A stretch of DNA of 64,000 nucleotides. It comes from Methylobacterium phyllostachyos (GTDB lineage Bacteria > Pseudomonadota > Alphaproteobacteria > Rhizobiales > Beijerinckiaceae). The first letter of the stretch is position 1. The number at the start of each line of letters is the position of its first letter. This document shows, piece after piece, positions 9,185 to 17,523 of this stretch. The position numbers and the translations under genes are program-made. Location of the stretch: the NCBI RefSeq assembly GCF_900103445.1, contig NZ_FNHS01000021.1, positions 17,299 through 81,298 of the forward strand, read 5' to 3'. The notes below the pieces were generated by a model. That model did not search any database, had not been told where the DNA came from, and was given only the letters and a program-made list of their open reading frames with translations.

Positions 9185-10624
9185 ATGTTCGGTAGACGCC
9201 AGACCGGCGGCGCGGCCGCCGCACCCCTGCCAATCCCGAAATCGCCGGCCGCCCCGCCGGCCTCGGCCCCGCGCGACGCCGCGCCGCCGCCACGGCGGCC
9301 CGAGCCCGCGACCCCTGTGGTGGTCGAGACCGCGCGGTCCGAGGATTACTACCGCACCAAGAGCCTGATCTTCGGCGCCCTGATCGAGGCGATCGACCTC
9401 ACGCAGCTCTCGCGCCTCGACGGCGAGACGGCCCGCGAGGAGATCCGCGACATCGTCACGGAGATCATCGGGCTCAAGAACATCGTCCTGTCGATCGCCG
9501 AGCAGGAAGAGCTGCTCGACGACATCTGCAACGACGTGCTGGGCTACGGCCCGCTCGAGCCGCTGCTCGCCCGCGACGACATCGCCGACATCATGGTCAA
9601 CGGCGCCAACCGGACCTTCATCGAGGTCGGGGGCAAGATCCAGCTGACCAGCGTCCGGTTCCGCGACAACCAGCAGCTGATGAACATCTGCCAGCGGATC
9701 GTCAGCCAGGTCGGCCGGCGCGTCGACGACGCCTCACCGATCTGCGACGCGCGCCTGCCCGACGGCTCCCGCGTCAACGTGATCGCGCCGCCGCTGGCCA
9801 TCGACGGCCCGGCGCTCACCATCCGTAAGTTCAAGAAGGACAAGCTGACCCTGGAGCAGCTCGTGCGCTTCGGGGCGATCTCGCCCGAGGGCGCCGAGGT
9901 GCTGAAGATCATCGGCCAGTCGCGCTGCAACGTGGTGATCTCGGGCGGCACGGGCTCGGGCAAGACCACGCTGCTCAACTGCCTGACCGCCTTCATCGAG
10001 CACGACGAGCGGGTGATCACCTGCGAGGACGCGGCGGAACTCCAGCTCCAGCAGCCGCATGTGGTCCGCCTGGAGACGCGCCCGCCCAACATGGAGGGCC
10101 AGGGGCAGGTCACCATGCGCGACCTCGTCAAGAACTGCCTGCGCATGCGGCCCGAGCGGATCATCGTCGGCGAGGTGCGCGGACCGGAGGCCTTCGACCT
10201 GTTGCAGGCGATGAACACCGGCCACGACGGCTCGATGGGTACGCTCCACGCCAACAGCCCACGCGAGTGCCTGTCACGTATCGAATCGATGATCTCGATG
10301 GGCGGCTTCACCCTGCCGTCGAAGACGCTGCGCGAGATGATCTGCGGCTCGATCGACGTGGTGATCCAGGCCATGCGCCTGCGCGACGGCTCGCGGCGGA
10401 TCACCCACATCACCGAGGTGCTCGGCATGGAGGGCGACGTCATCACCACGCAGGACGTGTTCCTCTACGACATCGTCGGGGAGGATGCGAACGGCAGGCT
10501 GGTCGGGCGCCACCGATCCACCGGCATCGGCCGCCCGAAATTCTGGGAGCGCGCCCGCTATTACGGCCTGGAGCGCCGGCTCGGCGAGGCGCTCGACGCC
10601 GCCGAGGTGGTCGATCGGAGCTGA
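9185..10624 (+). CDS. cpaF: Tad pilus assembly ATPase CpaF (TadA)
   Basis: The cytoplasmic secretion ATPase powering Flp pilus assembly, and retraction in some species. It has 479 residues. A Pro/Ala-rich N-terminus (1-45) is followed by the N-terminal three-helix domain and the GspE/PilT-type ATPase core. The Walker A is SGGTGSGKTTLLN near 254, the Asp box is around ITCEDAAELQLQQPHVVRLE, and the Walker B region is RIIVGEVRGPEAFDLLQAM near 326. The His box TGHDGSMGTLHANSP is also present. All catalytic motifs look intact. It follows cpaE by 30 nt and precedes tadB by 3 nt. Confidence 0.96.
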   Translation: MFGRRQTGGAAAAPLPIPKSPAAPPASAPRDAAPPPRRPEPATPVVVETARSEDYYRTKSLIFGALIEAIDLTQLSRLDGETAREEIRDIVTEIIGLKNIVLSIAEQEELLDDICNDVLGYGPLEPLLARDDIADIMVNGANRTFIEVGGKIQLTSVRFRDNQQLMNICQRIVSQVGRRVDDASPICDARLPDGSRVNVIAPPLAIDGPALTIRKFKKDKLTLEQLVRFGAISPEGAEVLKIIGQSRCNVVISGGTGSGKTTLLNCLTAFIEHDERVITCEDAAELQLQQPHVVRLETRPPNMEGQGQVTMRDLVKNCLRMRPERIIVGEVRGPEAFDLLQAMNTGHDGSMGTLHANSPRECLSRIESMISMGGFTLPSKTLREMICGSIDVVIQAMRLRDGSRRITHITEVLGMEGDVITTQDVFLYDIVGEDANGRLVGRHRSTGIGRPKFWERARYYGLERRLGEALDAAEVVDRS

Positions 10625-10627
10625 GGC

Positions 10628-11620
10628 ATGCCAGATCTCGCTGCCGTGGGCGTCTCGAACCTGCCGATCGCCGCGGGCCTCATCGGTATCGCGGTGGCGG
10701 CGGTGGCCTATGTGGCGGTCCTGCCCCTGCTCGGTGGTGAGCGCCGGGCGACCAAGCGCCTGAAGGCGCTTGCCGTCTCTCCCTCCGGGGCGGCCCTGCG
10801 GGGTGTCGCGGTCAACCGGCGCGAGCAGGTCGCCAAGACGCTCAGCGAGATCGAGGCGAAGGCGAAGGGCGCCTCCAAGGCGACCGTGGAGCTGAAGCTC
10901 GCCCGCGCCGGCCTCGATTGGACGAAGCGAACCTTCTACATGGTCTCGGCCATGAGCGCCGGGATCCTCGGACTGATGCTCTTCGTGCTCACCGACAGCC
11001 CGATCGTCGGGGCCGCCGCCGCCTTCGCGGGGGGCTTCGGCCTGCCGGCCTGGCTGCTGCGCTACCTGCGGATGAAGCGCATCGCGAAGTTCAACAAGGA
11101 ACTGCCCAACGCCGTCGACGTGGTGGTGCGCGGCATCCGCACCGGCATCCCGGTCGGCGATTGCTTCCGCATGGTCTCGCGCGAGGCCGAGGAGCCGGTG
11201 CGCAGCGAGTTCAGGACCGTGGTGGAGACCCAGGCGCTCGGCCTGTCGCTCGGCGAGGCGGTCACGCGCCTGTTCGACCGGGTGCCCACGCCCGAGGTCA
11301 ACTTCTTCGTCATCGTGATCAACATCCAGCAGCAATCAGGCGGCAACCTCTCGGAAGCCTTGAGCAACCTCTCCATGGTGCTGCGCGACCGCGCCAAGAT
11401 GCGCGGCAAGATCCAGGCGATGAGTATGGAGGCCAAGGCCTCGGCCTCGATCATCGCCTGCCTGCCCTTCGGGGTGGCGGGCATCACGACCCTGACGAGC
11501 CCCGATTACATCTCGCTGCTCTGGACGACCGATATCGGCAAGATCGCCCTGGTCGGCGCTGCGATCTGGATGTCGATCGGGGTCTTCACGATCAAGAAGA
11601 TGATCGCGTTCGATTTCTGA
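10628..11620 (+). CDS. tadB: Tad pilus inner-membrane platform protein TadB
   Basis: A polytopic inner-membrane protein of the type II secretion F-domain family, forming the pilus assembly platform with TadC. It has 330 residues. Hydrophobic segments lie at about 12-37, 99-135 and 300-322. The F domain (about 150-285) includes KELPNAVDVVVRGIRTGIPV and FFVIVINIQQQSGGNLSEAL, which is diagnostic for TadB. It starts 3 nt after the cpaF stop, so translation is probably coupled. Confidence 0.93.
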   Translation: MPDLAAVGVSNLPIAAGLIGIAVAAVAYVAVLPLLGGERRATKRLKALAVSPSGAALRGVAVNRREQVAKTLSEIEAKAKGASKATVELKLARAGLDWTKRTFYMVSAMSAGILGLMLFVLTDSPIVGAAAAFAGGFGLPAWLLRYLRMKRIAKFNKELPNAVDVVVRGIRTGIPVGDCFRMVSREAEEPVRSEFRTVVETQALGLSLGEAVTRLFDRVPTPEVNFFVIVINIQQQSGGNLSEALSNLSMVLRDRAKMRGKIQAMSMEAKASASIIACLPFGVAGITTLTSPDYISLLWTTDIGKIALVGAAIWMSIGVFTIKKMIAFDF

Positions 11621-11664
11621 CGGCGAGCCGCAAGGCTTGCCGCGCCCTTCCCGGATCCGGTCCC

Positions 11665-12642
11665 ATGATCGACGACATCGCCGCGAAGCTGTTCGATCCC
11701 CGGTTCATGGGGACGCTGCTGACCGCCATCGCGGCGGCAGCGACCGCCTTCGCGGTGGCGCAGCCGTTCTTCGAGACCGACAAGCTCGAGAAGCGGATGA
11801 AGCTCGTCGGCGACGAGCGCGAGCAGATCCGGCGGCGCGAACGCGCCAAGGGCGCCCAGGCCGCGACCCGGGGCACGCTGCGCGTCGAGCCCAAGGCCTA
11901 CATGAAGTCGATCGTCGAGCGGTATCAGCTGCAGCGCTGGCTCGCCACCGACACGGCCAAACGCAAGCTGATGCAGGCCGGCTATCGCGGCCAGGGGGCG
12001 GAGACCGCCTTCCTGTTCTTCCGCCTCGTCGTGCCGATCGGCGCGGTGATCGGCGCGGTGTTCTATCTGTTCGTGCTGGAGGCGCTCGACGTCTCCTACC
12101 TCATGCGGTTCGGTCTGGTGATCGGCGCCGCCTACGCGGGCATCAAGGCGCCGGAGCTGTTCCTCGTCAACGCTGCCAAGAAGCGTCAGGCCGAGATCCG
12201 CAAGGCGTGGCCGGACGCCCTCGACCTCACGCTGATCTGCGTCGAATCCGGCATGGCGATCGAGCACGCCTTCCGGAAGGTGAGCACTGAGATCGCCACC
12301 TCCTCGGTGGTGCTGGCCGAAGAACTCGCGCTGATGACCGCCGAGATGTCGTTCCTGCCCGACCGGCGCCAGGCCTACGAGAACCTCGTGCTACGCACCG
12401 GCCTCGATCCCGTGAAAGCCGTATCGACCGCCCTGATCCAGGCCGAGCGCTACGGCACGCCGGTGGGTCAGGCGCTCCGGGTCTTGGCCCAGGAAAGCCG
12501 CGACCAACGCATGACGGAGGCGGAGAAGAAGGCGGCGGCGTTGCCGCCCAAGCTGACGGTGCCGATGATCCTGTTCTTCCTGCCGGTGCTGTTCGTCGTC
12601 ATCATCACGCCGGCCGTGATCCAGATCATGCGGTCGCAGTGA
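11665..12642 (+). CDS. tadC: Tad pilus inner-membrane platform protein TadC
   Basis: The second F-domain platform protein of the Tad system, 325 residues. An N-terminal membrane segment (about 14-33) is followed by a charged cytoplasmic stretch (EKRMKLVGDEREQIRRRER). Two more hydrophobic segments lie near 112-155, then comes the F domain with KKRQAEIRKAWPDALDLTLI, ESGMAIEHAFRKV and ERYGTPVGQALRVLAQESR. The C-terminal membrane helix is VPMILFFLPVLFVVIITPAVI. It is the last recognisable tad gene here; pilin, prepilin peptidase and TadE/F genes are absent from the window. Confidence 0.92.
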   Translation: MIDDIAAKLFDPRFMGTLLTAIAAAATAFAVAQPFFETDKLEKRMKLVGDEREQIRRRERAKGAQAATRGTLRVEPKAYMKSIVERYQLQRWLATDTAKRKLMQAGYRGQGAETAFLFFRLVVPIGAVIGAVFYLFVLEALDVSYLMRFGLVIGAAYAGIKAPELFLVNAAKKRQAEIRKAWPDALDLTLICVESGMAIEHAFRKVSTEIATSSVVLAEELALMTAEMSFLPDRRQAYENLVLRTGLDPVKAVSTALIQAERYGTPVGQALRVLAQESRDQRMTEAEKKAAALPPKLTVPMILFFLPVLFVVIITPAVIQIMRSQ

Positions 12643-12663
12643 CGGCCGGGCGCGACGCCCGGC

Positions 12664-12921
12664 TCAGCGGATGCGGCCCGGCCGTGTGGGCTCGAACACG
12701 ATCCGGCGGTGGTAGGCACACCAGCTCTTTCCGTCGGACACGGGCGCGCCGCAGCAGATCGCCCGGTCGTTCGGCTCGCCGATGATGTACTTGCACACGA
12801 AGGCCCCCGATTGCGCGAACGGCACACGCAGGTCGGCCGACGGCTCCTTGATGGTCTCGGCATCGCCGATCTGGGACATGCGAACGAGTTGATTCATGGT
12901 ATCGATCGGCTCAATAAGCAT
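12664..12921 (-). CDS. Short GcrA-like zinc-binding protein without the helix-turn-helix
   Basis: An 85-residue protein whose C-terminal half (KYIIGEPNDRAICCGAPV, then GKSWCAYHRRIVFEP) resembles the C-terminal domain of the alphaproteobacterial cell-cycle regulator GcrA. Likely metal ligands are Cys43, Cys56 or Cys57, Cys68 and His71. The N-terminal DNA-binding helix-turn-helix of true GcrA is missing, so it is either a stand-alone domain that binds sigma-70/RNA polymerase or a distinct small family. The start at 12921 has only a poor ribosome site; an internal ATG (MNQLVRMSQ) is possible. It is convergent with the end of the tad cluster. Confidence 0.7.
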   Translation of the reverse strand: MLIEPIDTMNQLVRMSQIGDAETIKEPSADLRVPFAQSGAFVCKYIIGEPNDRAICCGAPVSDGKSWCAYHRRIVFEPTRPGRIR

Positions 12922-13301
12922 CCTGCCGGGCGGGTGCGGGGCCCCTGCAGATGGAGAAGGTGGAACGCCTTTCCCTCAAGGCGGCGACCCCGAAACGCGT
13001 CCGTCGGAACGGCATCCGGGTCAGCCCGCTCGATGCCGGCCTGCAACGGCCGGCGCGATCGGCGTCATCATGTTGTCGTAACTGGGGTTAAGGCTCTTTA
13101 AAACAAGACCAGCCTGCGCGCGTTGCATCGGAGCACGGTGCGGGATGCGTAGCTCATCGCGGACGCCGCCGGTTCGATTGGCATTCGCCAGGCTGACGAA
13201 ACGATACGAACGCTCCGACTCAGGCGTCCTCTGGACGTGCAAGCCGGATCGACCTGTGGTTTGCTGCGGCCTTCCCGAGACCAGTGCCGGATCCGCCGCC
13301 C
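12922..13301. other. Intergenic region between two divergent genes, no supported gene
   Basis: Frames here give only basic, low-complexity products without ribosome sites. An AT-richer patch around 13074-13106 probably holds promoter elements for one or both flanking genes, including TTAA boxes 6 nt apart (13088-13101). I found no confident sigma-70 pair. Confidence 0.4.
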
Positions 13302-14147
13302 ATGGCCCACGCGCCCCTCGTGTCACCCGATTGGCTGCACGACCGCCTCACCGCCCCCGACATCGTGGTCCTCGACGCCTCCTGGTATCTGCCGGCCGCC
13401 GGCCGGGACCCTGAGGCCGAGTTCCGCGCAGCCCACATCCCCGGAGCCCGGCGCTTCGATCTCGATGCCATGAGCGACACCGAGTCGAACCTGCCGCACA
13501 TGCTGCCCCGCCCGGAGGTCTTCGCCGCGCGGATGCGGGCGCTCGGTGTCGGCGACGGCCAGCAGATCGTCGTCTACGATGGGATGGGTCTGTTCTCGGC
13601 GCCGCGGGTCTGGTGGATGCTCAAGGCCTTCGGGGTGCGCGACGCCCTGGTGCTGGATGGCGGTCTCCCGGCCTGGATCGCAGCCGGCTATCCCACCGAG
13701 GAGGGCGAGCCGCAGCCCCGCGAGCGCCGGCACTTCACCGCCCGGCTCGATCACGGTGCGGTGGCGGACGCCGATGACGTCGCGCGCGCCCTGGCCACCG
13801 GCTCGGCCCAGGTGGTGGATGCCCGCTCGGGCACGCGGTACCGCGGCGAGGAGCCGGAGCCGCGCCCCGGCGTCCGCCCCGGCCACATGCCGGGCGCCCG
13901 CAACCTGCACTACGCGGCTTTGCAGCGCGACGGCCGGATGAAGAGCCCGGAGGAACTGGCCGCGGTCTTTGCGGAGAACGACGTGGATCCGGACCGGCCG
14001 ATCGTGACCACCTGCGGCTCCGGGGTGACCGCGGCGATCATCGCGCTGGCCCTGGAGACGATGGGCCGGCACGCTCGCGGCCTCTATGACGGCTCTTGGT
14101 CCGAATGGGGCGCCGACCAGAACCGGGCGGTGGCGACCGGGGCCTGA
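13302..14147 (+). CDS. sseA: 3-mercaptopyruvate sulfurtransferase
   Basis: A two-domain rhodanese-fold enzyme of 281 residues that transfers sulfur from 3-mercaptopyruvate to a thiol or cyanide acceptor. The N-terminal rhodanese domain includes VSPDWLHDRLTAPDIVVLDA and AAHIPGARRFDLD. The C-terminal domain includes VVDARSGTRYRGEEPEPRPG, GHMPGARNLHY and the active loop TTCGSGVTAAI with the catalytic Cys near residue 237. The loop CGSGVTA is typical of mercaptopyruvate enzymes, whereas thiosulfate rhodaneses have CRKGVTA. The ATG at 13302 gives the normal N-terminus; a GTG 18 nt upstream is possible. Confidence 0.93.
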   Translation: MAHAPLVSPDWLHDRLTAPDIVVLDASWYLPAAGRDPEAEFRAAHIPGARRFDLDAMSDTESNLPHMLPRPEVFAARMRALGVGDGQQIVVYDGMGLFSAPRVWWMLKAFGVRDALVLDGGLPAWIAAGYPTEEGEPQPRERRHFTARLDHGAVADADDVARALATGSAQVVDARSGTRYRGEEPEPRPGVRPGHMPGARNLHYAALQRDGRMKSPEELAAVFAENDVDPDRPIVTTCGSGVTAAIIALALETMGRHARGLYDGSWSEWGADQNRAVATGA

Positions 14148-14190
14148 CCCTCCGGCTCGTCAGCAATCAGCGGGCGGCGCCCGGACCGCC

Positions 14191-14219
14191 TTGAACAGGA
14201 CATGATCCAATCCGATATA
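14191..14219 (+). promoter_or_regulatory. Sigma-70-like promoter for the following small gene
   Basis: TTGAAC (14191-14196) and GATATA (14214-14219) are separated by 17 nt. Transcription would begin near 14226, leaving a leader of about 33 nt with GGAG before the ATG at 14259. Confidence 0.55.
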
Positions 14220-14258
14220 TCGAAAGCGCCTGCGGTTGGGCGCTCTACGGAGAAGATC

Positions 14259-14735
14259 ATGCCGCATCACGACACCACCGCCCTCTCGGGCACCATCCAG
14301 CACGTCTTCGCGCACCGCTTCACCCTCGAGGCGGACGGGACGACACATTTGGCCGATCTGGGCCCCAAGGGCGCGGACGCGTTCCCGCTCACGGCCGGCC
14401 TTCGCGTCAGCCTGGAGGGTGAGCGCCGCCCTTCGGAGATCAAGGTCACGCGGATCGCGGCCGATGGCCGGGAGCCGGTGCTGATCCAGCACAAGAAGCC
14501 CCACCATCCGCCCGGTCCGGCGCGGCCGGACGTTCCGGCCGATCCCGCCCAGGCCCTCGCGGCCGCTGCCGCCAGCGGCTGGACGGTGACCGACACGCCG
14601 CGCCGGAAGCCCAAGCATTTCGAGCTTCTGGCGCACCGGGGCGATGACGTGGCCACCGAACTGCACGTCGATTTCGCCGGGACGATCTACAAGCAGAAGC
14701 CGGCCGATCCCGCGAAATGGGCCGCGGGCGCCTAA
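14259..14735 (+). CDS. Unknown conserved-looking protein of 158 residues
   Basis: I do not recognise this family. The protein has an N-terminal beta-rich half (TTALSGTIQHVFAHRFTLEA, then HLADLGPKGADAFPLTAGLR, suggestive of an OB-like barrel). A Pro-rich linker (HHPPGPARPDVPADP) leads to a C-terminal alpha/beta segment (AASGWTVTDTPRRKPKHFEL ending HVDFAGTIYKQKP). There is no signal peptide or membrane segment, so it is probably cytoplasmic. The ATG at 14259 is supported by GGAG 8 nt upstream. It has its own promoter and a strong terminator, so it is likely a monocistronic gene. Confidence 0.8.
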   Translation: MPHHDTTALSGTIQHVFAHRFTLEADGTTHLADLGPKGADAFPLTAGLRVSLEGERRPSEIKVTRIAADGREPVLIQHKKPHHPPGPARPDVPADPAQALAAAAASGWTVTDTPRRKPKHFELLAHRGDDVATELHVDFAGTIYKQKPADPAKWAAGA

Positions 14736-14749
14736 ACACGGACTGATCG

Positions 14750-14782
14750 AAGGTCCCGGATCCAAAAGGTCCGGGACCTTTT
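14750..14782 (+). terminator. Rho-independent terminator
   Basis: An 11-bp perfect stem (AAGGTCCCGGA and its complement) with a 9-nt loop is followed by TTTT. It ends the small gene upstream. There is no U-tract in the opposite direction. Confidence 0.88.
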
Positions 14783-14861
14783 GCGGGTGCAGGGCAGAGC
14801 CCTTCATAGAGCCGTGCCGGATGACAGCCAGGGCTTCGCCCCGGTCTCCCACCAAGCAGCG

Positions 14862-15686
14862 TCAGGCGGCCCGCACGGCGCGCCGCTTGTCGGCGGCGCT
14901 CCACTGCATTAGCCCGATCATCACGGCGATGGTCGCGACGTAGACGAGCCCCTGCAGGGCGGTCGGCCGGTCGGTGTAGCCGACGAGCGCGTGCAGGATC
15001 CGGCCCGGCCAGGAATTCTCGGCGATCACGCCGGAGCTGTTCCAGAGAGTATGGCCGAGGACGTCGATCACACCGGCATTGGCCAGGAACTGGGCGGCCT
15101 GCGCGGCGAGGCCCGCGGCCAGGAAGATGATCAGCACGCTCGTCACCGAGAAGACGTAGCGGCTCGGGATCGAGGCCAGCCCGAAATACGTCACCGCCGA
15201 GAGCAGCGCGCCTGCCCCTATGCCGGCCACGGCGCCGAACTGGATATCGGCTCCCGAGGTGCCCGAGGCCACGAGGCCGTAGAGGAACAGCACCAGCTCG
15301 GCGCCCTCGCGCAGGATCGCGGCGCCGATGACAATCGAGAGGGCGGCGGCCTCGCGCTCGCCCGAGCGCACCGCCGCGCTGGCCACGCGCAGCTCGCCCG
15401 CCAGCTCCTTGCCGTGCTTACTCATCCAGGTGTTGTGCCAGACGAGCAGCAGCACCGCGACGATCAGCACCGCGGCGTTCAGGATGTCCTGCCCGCTGCC
15501 CTCGAAGGCGTCAGAGATCTTTTCCGCGAACAGGGCGACGAGACCGGCGCCCACCAGCCCGCCCACGATGCCTAGCAGCACCCAGCGCATCCGGCCCGGG
15601 ATGCCGCGGGTCGCCGCCAGCACGATCGAGATGATGAGGCCCGCCTCGATGACTTCGCGGAAGGCGATGACGAAGGCGCCGATCAT
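14862..15686 (-). CDS. ftrC: FTR1-family iron permease of an Ftr-type uptake system
   Basis: An inner-membrane iron permease of 274 residues with about seven hydrophobic segments. Both REXXE iron-binding motifs are present: REVIEAGL near the N-terminus and REGAELVLFLYG in the fourth segment. The ATG at 15686 places the first motif at residue 10, as in bacterial FTR1/EfeU proteins. It is the last gene of a P19-cupredoxin-polyferredoxin-permease operon matching the FtrABCD ferrous iron system of Brucella and Bordetella, where ferrous iron is oxidised and carried in. The symbol is assigned by content and context. Confidence 0.88.
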   Translation of the reverse strand: MIGAFVIAFREVIEAGLIISIVLAATRGIPGRMRWVLLGIVGGLVGAGLVALFAEKISDAFEGSGQDILNAAVLIVAVLLLVWHNTWMSKHGKELAGELRVASAAVRSGEREAAALSIVIGAAILREGAELVLFLYGLVASGTSGADIQFGAVAGIGAGALLSAVTYFGLASIPSRYVFSVTSVLIIFLAAGLAAQAAQFLANAGVIDVLGHTLWNSSGVIAENSWPGRILHALVGYTDRPTALQGLVYVATIAVMIGLMQWSAADKRRAVRAA

Positions 15687-15735
15687 GGCGGTCTCCAGAG
15701 ATTGCGAGGTGTTGCGAGATGCCGCGCGGACCGCG

Positions 15736-17169
15736 CTACCAGATCCAGAACATGAGCACCCAGTTGACCACCGACAGGGCGGCCGCACCGGCGATGCAGG
15801 TTGTAGCCGCCGCCCGCCGGATCCCGGCGGCGCTGAGGCCAGCCACCCGCCACGCGAGCCAGACGCTCCACAGGCTCGCCCCGGCGAGCAGGCCCGCGCG
15901 CATCTCGGCCACGTAGGGGATTACGATGCCGTCGCCGCGCAGGAACGTGACGGTGAGCGCCGAGAGACCCAGGAAGACGCCACAGCCCGCCACCGGGATC
16001 AGCGTCTGCGTCAGGTGGTGGAAGCGCCGGAGCGACCAGCCCCCGAGGGACAGGGTCGCCAGCGCCACGATCCCCGACAGGGCAAGCCCGAGGATCACCG
16101 TCGCCGCGCCGATATAGGCCAGAAGCAACCCGCCATCGAGCAGGGTCATGACGTCGTTGCGGTCGGGGTAGTTCGTCAGCACGAACCAGGGGGCCGACAT
16201 CTCCAGCGGCCACGTGATTCCATGGTCGATGAGCCAGGTGGCGGCCCATTGCTTGGCCTCGACGTACCAGGGGCTCGCCGACCATTGAAACGCGCCCACT
16301 GCCAGGGCCAGCATGCCGAACAGGATCAGTACGGTTTGGTCGAGATCCGGCTCGGTGCCGGCCACGTGCACGATCTCGTGGTTGGGCGAGCGCAGGGCGA
16401 GGCGCACCGCCCCGCGATGATTGCTGCACCGCCCGCACATGTGGCAGGCGCCGGAGCCCTGCATCGTCTTCACCGGCACGAGCGGCGCGCAGTTGAACGC
16501 CTCGCTGCCCCGGGTCGGCTTCGGCGAGGCCGCCCAGGCGGCGCGGTCGACTTGGAAGCTGATTGGGGCCAGCTTCGACAGCACCGCGAACACGCCGTTG
16601 ACCGGGCAGAGATAGCGGCACCAGACCCGCTTGTTGCGCCCGTAGAGCAGCCCCACCACGATCGCCGCGAGGGTGGAGCCGCCGAGCACGGCCAGAACCG
16701 GCTTCGGGTAGCCGTAGACGCTGGTCATCTGGCCGTAGACCGTGGTGCCGGCAAACGCCAGGAACGGCCAGCCCTGCCACGTGATCCAGCGCGGCACCGC
16801 ATAGCCACGGCTCCAGCGGCTGGCGAACTCGCTGAGCGCCCCCTCGGGGCAGAGCACGCCGCACCACGCCCGGCCAACCAGCACCATGCTGAGCAGCACG
16901 AACGGCCACCAGATCCCCCAGAAGGCGAACTGCGCGGCCAGAGTCAGGTTGGTCCAGATATGGGCGGCGTTACCGGGCAGCGGCAGCAGGGCGGGCACGA
17001 TCACCAGCACCGCGTAGACGCCGACGATCAGCCACTGCACGCCGCGGATCACCCAGCCGTACCGGCGCATCGCATTGCCGAGCGCGGCGAGCCGCGCGTC
17101 GATCCAGGCGCGGCGTGCGACACGCGGGGCGGCAGGCAGGGCCGCGGGCGCCGTCGTCGACGCGCTCAT
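15736..17169 (-). CDS. ftrD: Polyferredoxin-like membrane 4Fe-4S protein of the Ftr iron uptake system
   Basis: A 477-residue membrane protein of the NapH/CcoG-like class with multiple hydrophobic helices and cysteine clusters facing the cytoplasm. Two CxxxCP motifs are visible (CGVLCPEGAL and CRYLCPVNGVF), with a ferredoxin-type group CHMCGRC further on. In FtrABCD systems this subunit is proposed to pass electrons away when iron is oxidised before permeation. Its ATG overlaps the cupredoxin gene stop (ATGA), showing tight coupling. The gene lies before, not after, the permease, unlike the published ftrABCD order. Confidence 0.85.
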   Translation of the reverse strand: MSASTTAPAALPAAPRVARRAWIDARLAALGNAMRRYGWVIRGVQWLIVGVYAVLVIVPALLPLPGNAAHIWTNLTLAAQFAFWGIWWPFVLLSMVLVGRAWCGVLCPEGALSEFASRWSRGYAVPRWITWQGWPFLAFAGTTVYGQMTSVYGYPKPVLAVLGGSTLAAIVVGLLYGRNKRVWCRYLCPVNGVFAVLSKLAPISFQVDRAAWAASPKPTRGSEAFNCAPLVPVKTMQGSGACHMCGRCSNHRGAVRLALRSPNHEIVHVAGTEPDLDQTVLILFGMLALAVGAFQWSASPWYVEAKQWAATWLIDHGITWPLEMSAPWFVLTNYPDRNDVMTLLDGGLLLAYIGAATVILGLALSGIVALATLSLGGWSLRRFHHLTQTLIPVAGCGVFLGLSALTVTFLRGDGIVIPYVAEMRAGLLAGASLWSVWLAWRVAGLSAAGIRRAAATTCIAGAAALSVVNWVLMFWIW

Positions 17170-17507
17170 TTGGCCACCAGGGTCGCCTTGGCGTCGGGGT
17201 GGAAGTCGTCGAACACCTGATAGGTGCCGGCATCGAGGGTGCGGAACACGATCGCCGAGGTCGAACCGGCCGCGAGCGCCTTCTCGCGCCTGAGTTCCGT
17301 GCTCTCGAACTCGACGGGCGACTTTCCGGTGTTCGAGATCTCCAGCTTGAACCGGGTGTTGGCCGGCACCTCGATCACCGCCGGCAGGATCACGCCGTCG
17401 CGCATCTCGACCTTGATCACCGGCATGTCATCCGCGCGCGCAGACCCGGCCGCACAGGCGGCGAGACTCAGGGCAGCGATTGCGGCGATGCGCGGCGGGC
17501 GGGACAC
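17166..17507 (-). CDS. ftrB: Periplasmic cupredoxin-like protein of the Ftr iron uptake system
   Basis: A small exported cupredoxin-domain protein of 113 residues. The signal peptide runs to about residue 25 (IAALSLAACAAGSARA). The domain contains PVIKVEMRDGVILPAVIEVP and FKLEISNTGKSPVEFESTEL, ending GTYQVFDDFHPDAKATLV. The start is a GTG at 17507 with GGAGG 5 nt upstream; no ATG fits. In Ftr systems this protein is thought to oxidise ferrous iron delivered by the P19-like partner. The classical type 1 copper ligands (Cys, Met) are not obvious, so metal chemistry may differ. Confidence 0.83.
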   Translation of the reverse strand: MSRPPRIAAIAALSLAACAAGSARADDMPVIKVEMRDGVILPAVIEVPANTRFKLEISNTGKSPVEFESTELRREKALAAGSTSAIVFRTLDAGTYQVFDDFHPDAKATLVAK

Positions 17508-17523
17508 GGACACCTCCGGAAGC

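Noticed and set aside
10918..11664. Long in-frame upstream extension of tadC overlapping tadB
   Set aside because: The extension is Arg/Gly/Asp-rich noise in another frame of tadB; the family N-terminus starts at the ATG at 11665.
13088..13101. TTAA-N6-TTAA between the GcrA-like gene and sseA as a CtrA site
   Set aside because: The spacing is one base short of the consensus, and no other supporting sequence was seen.
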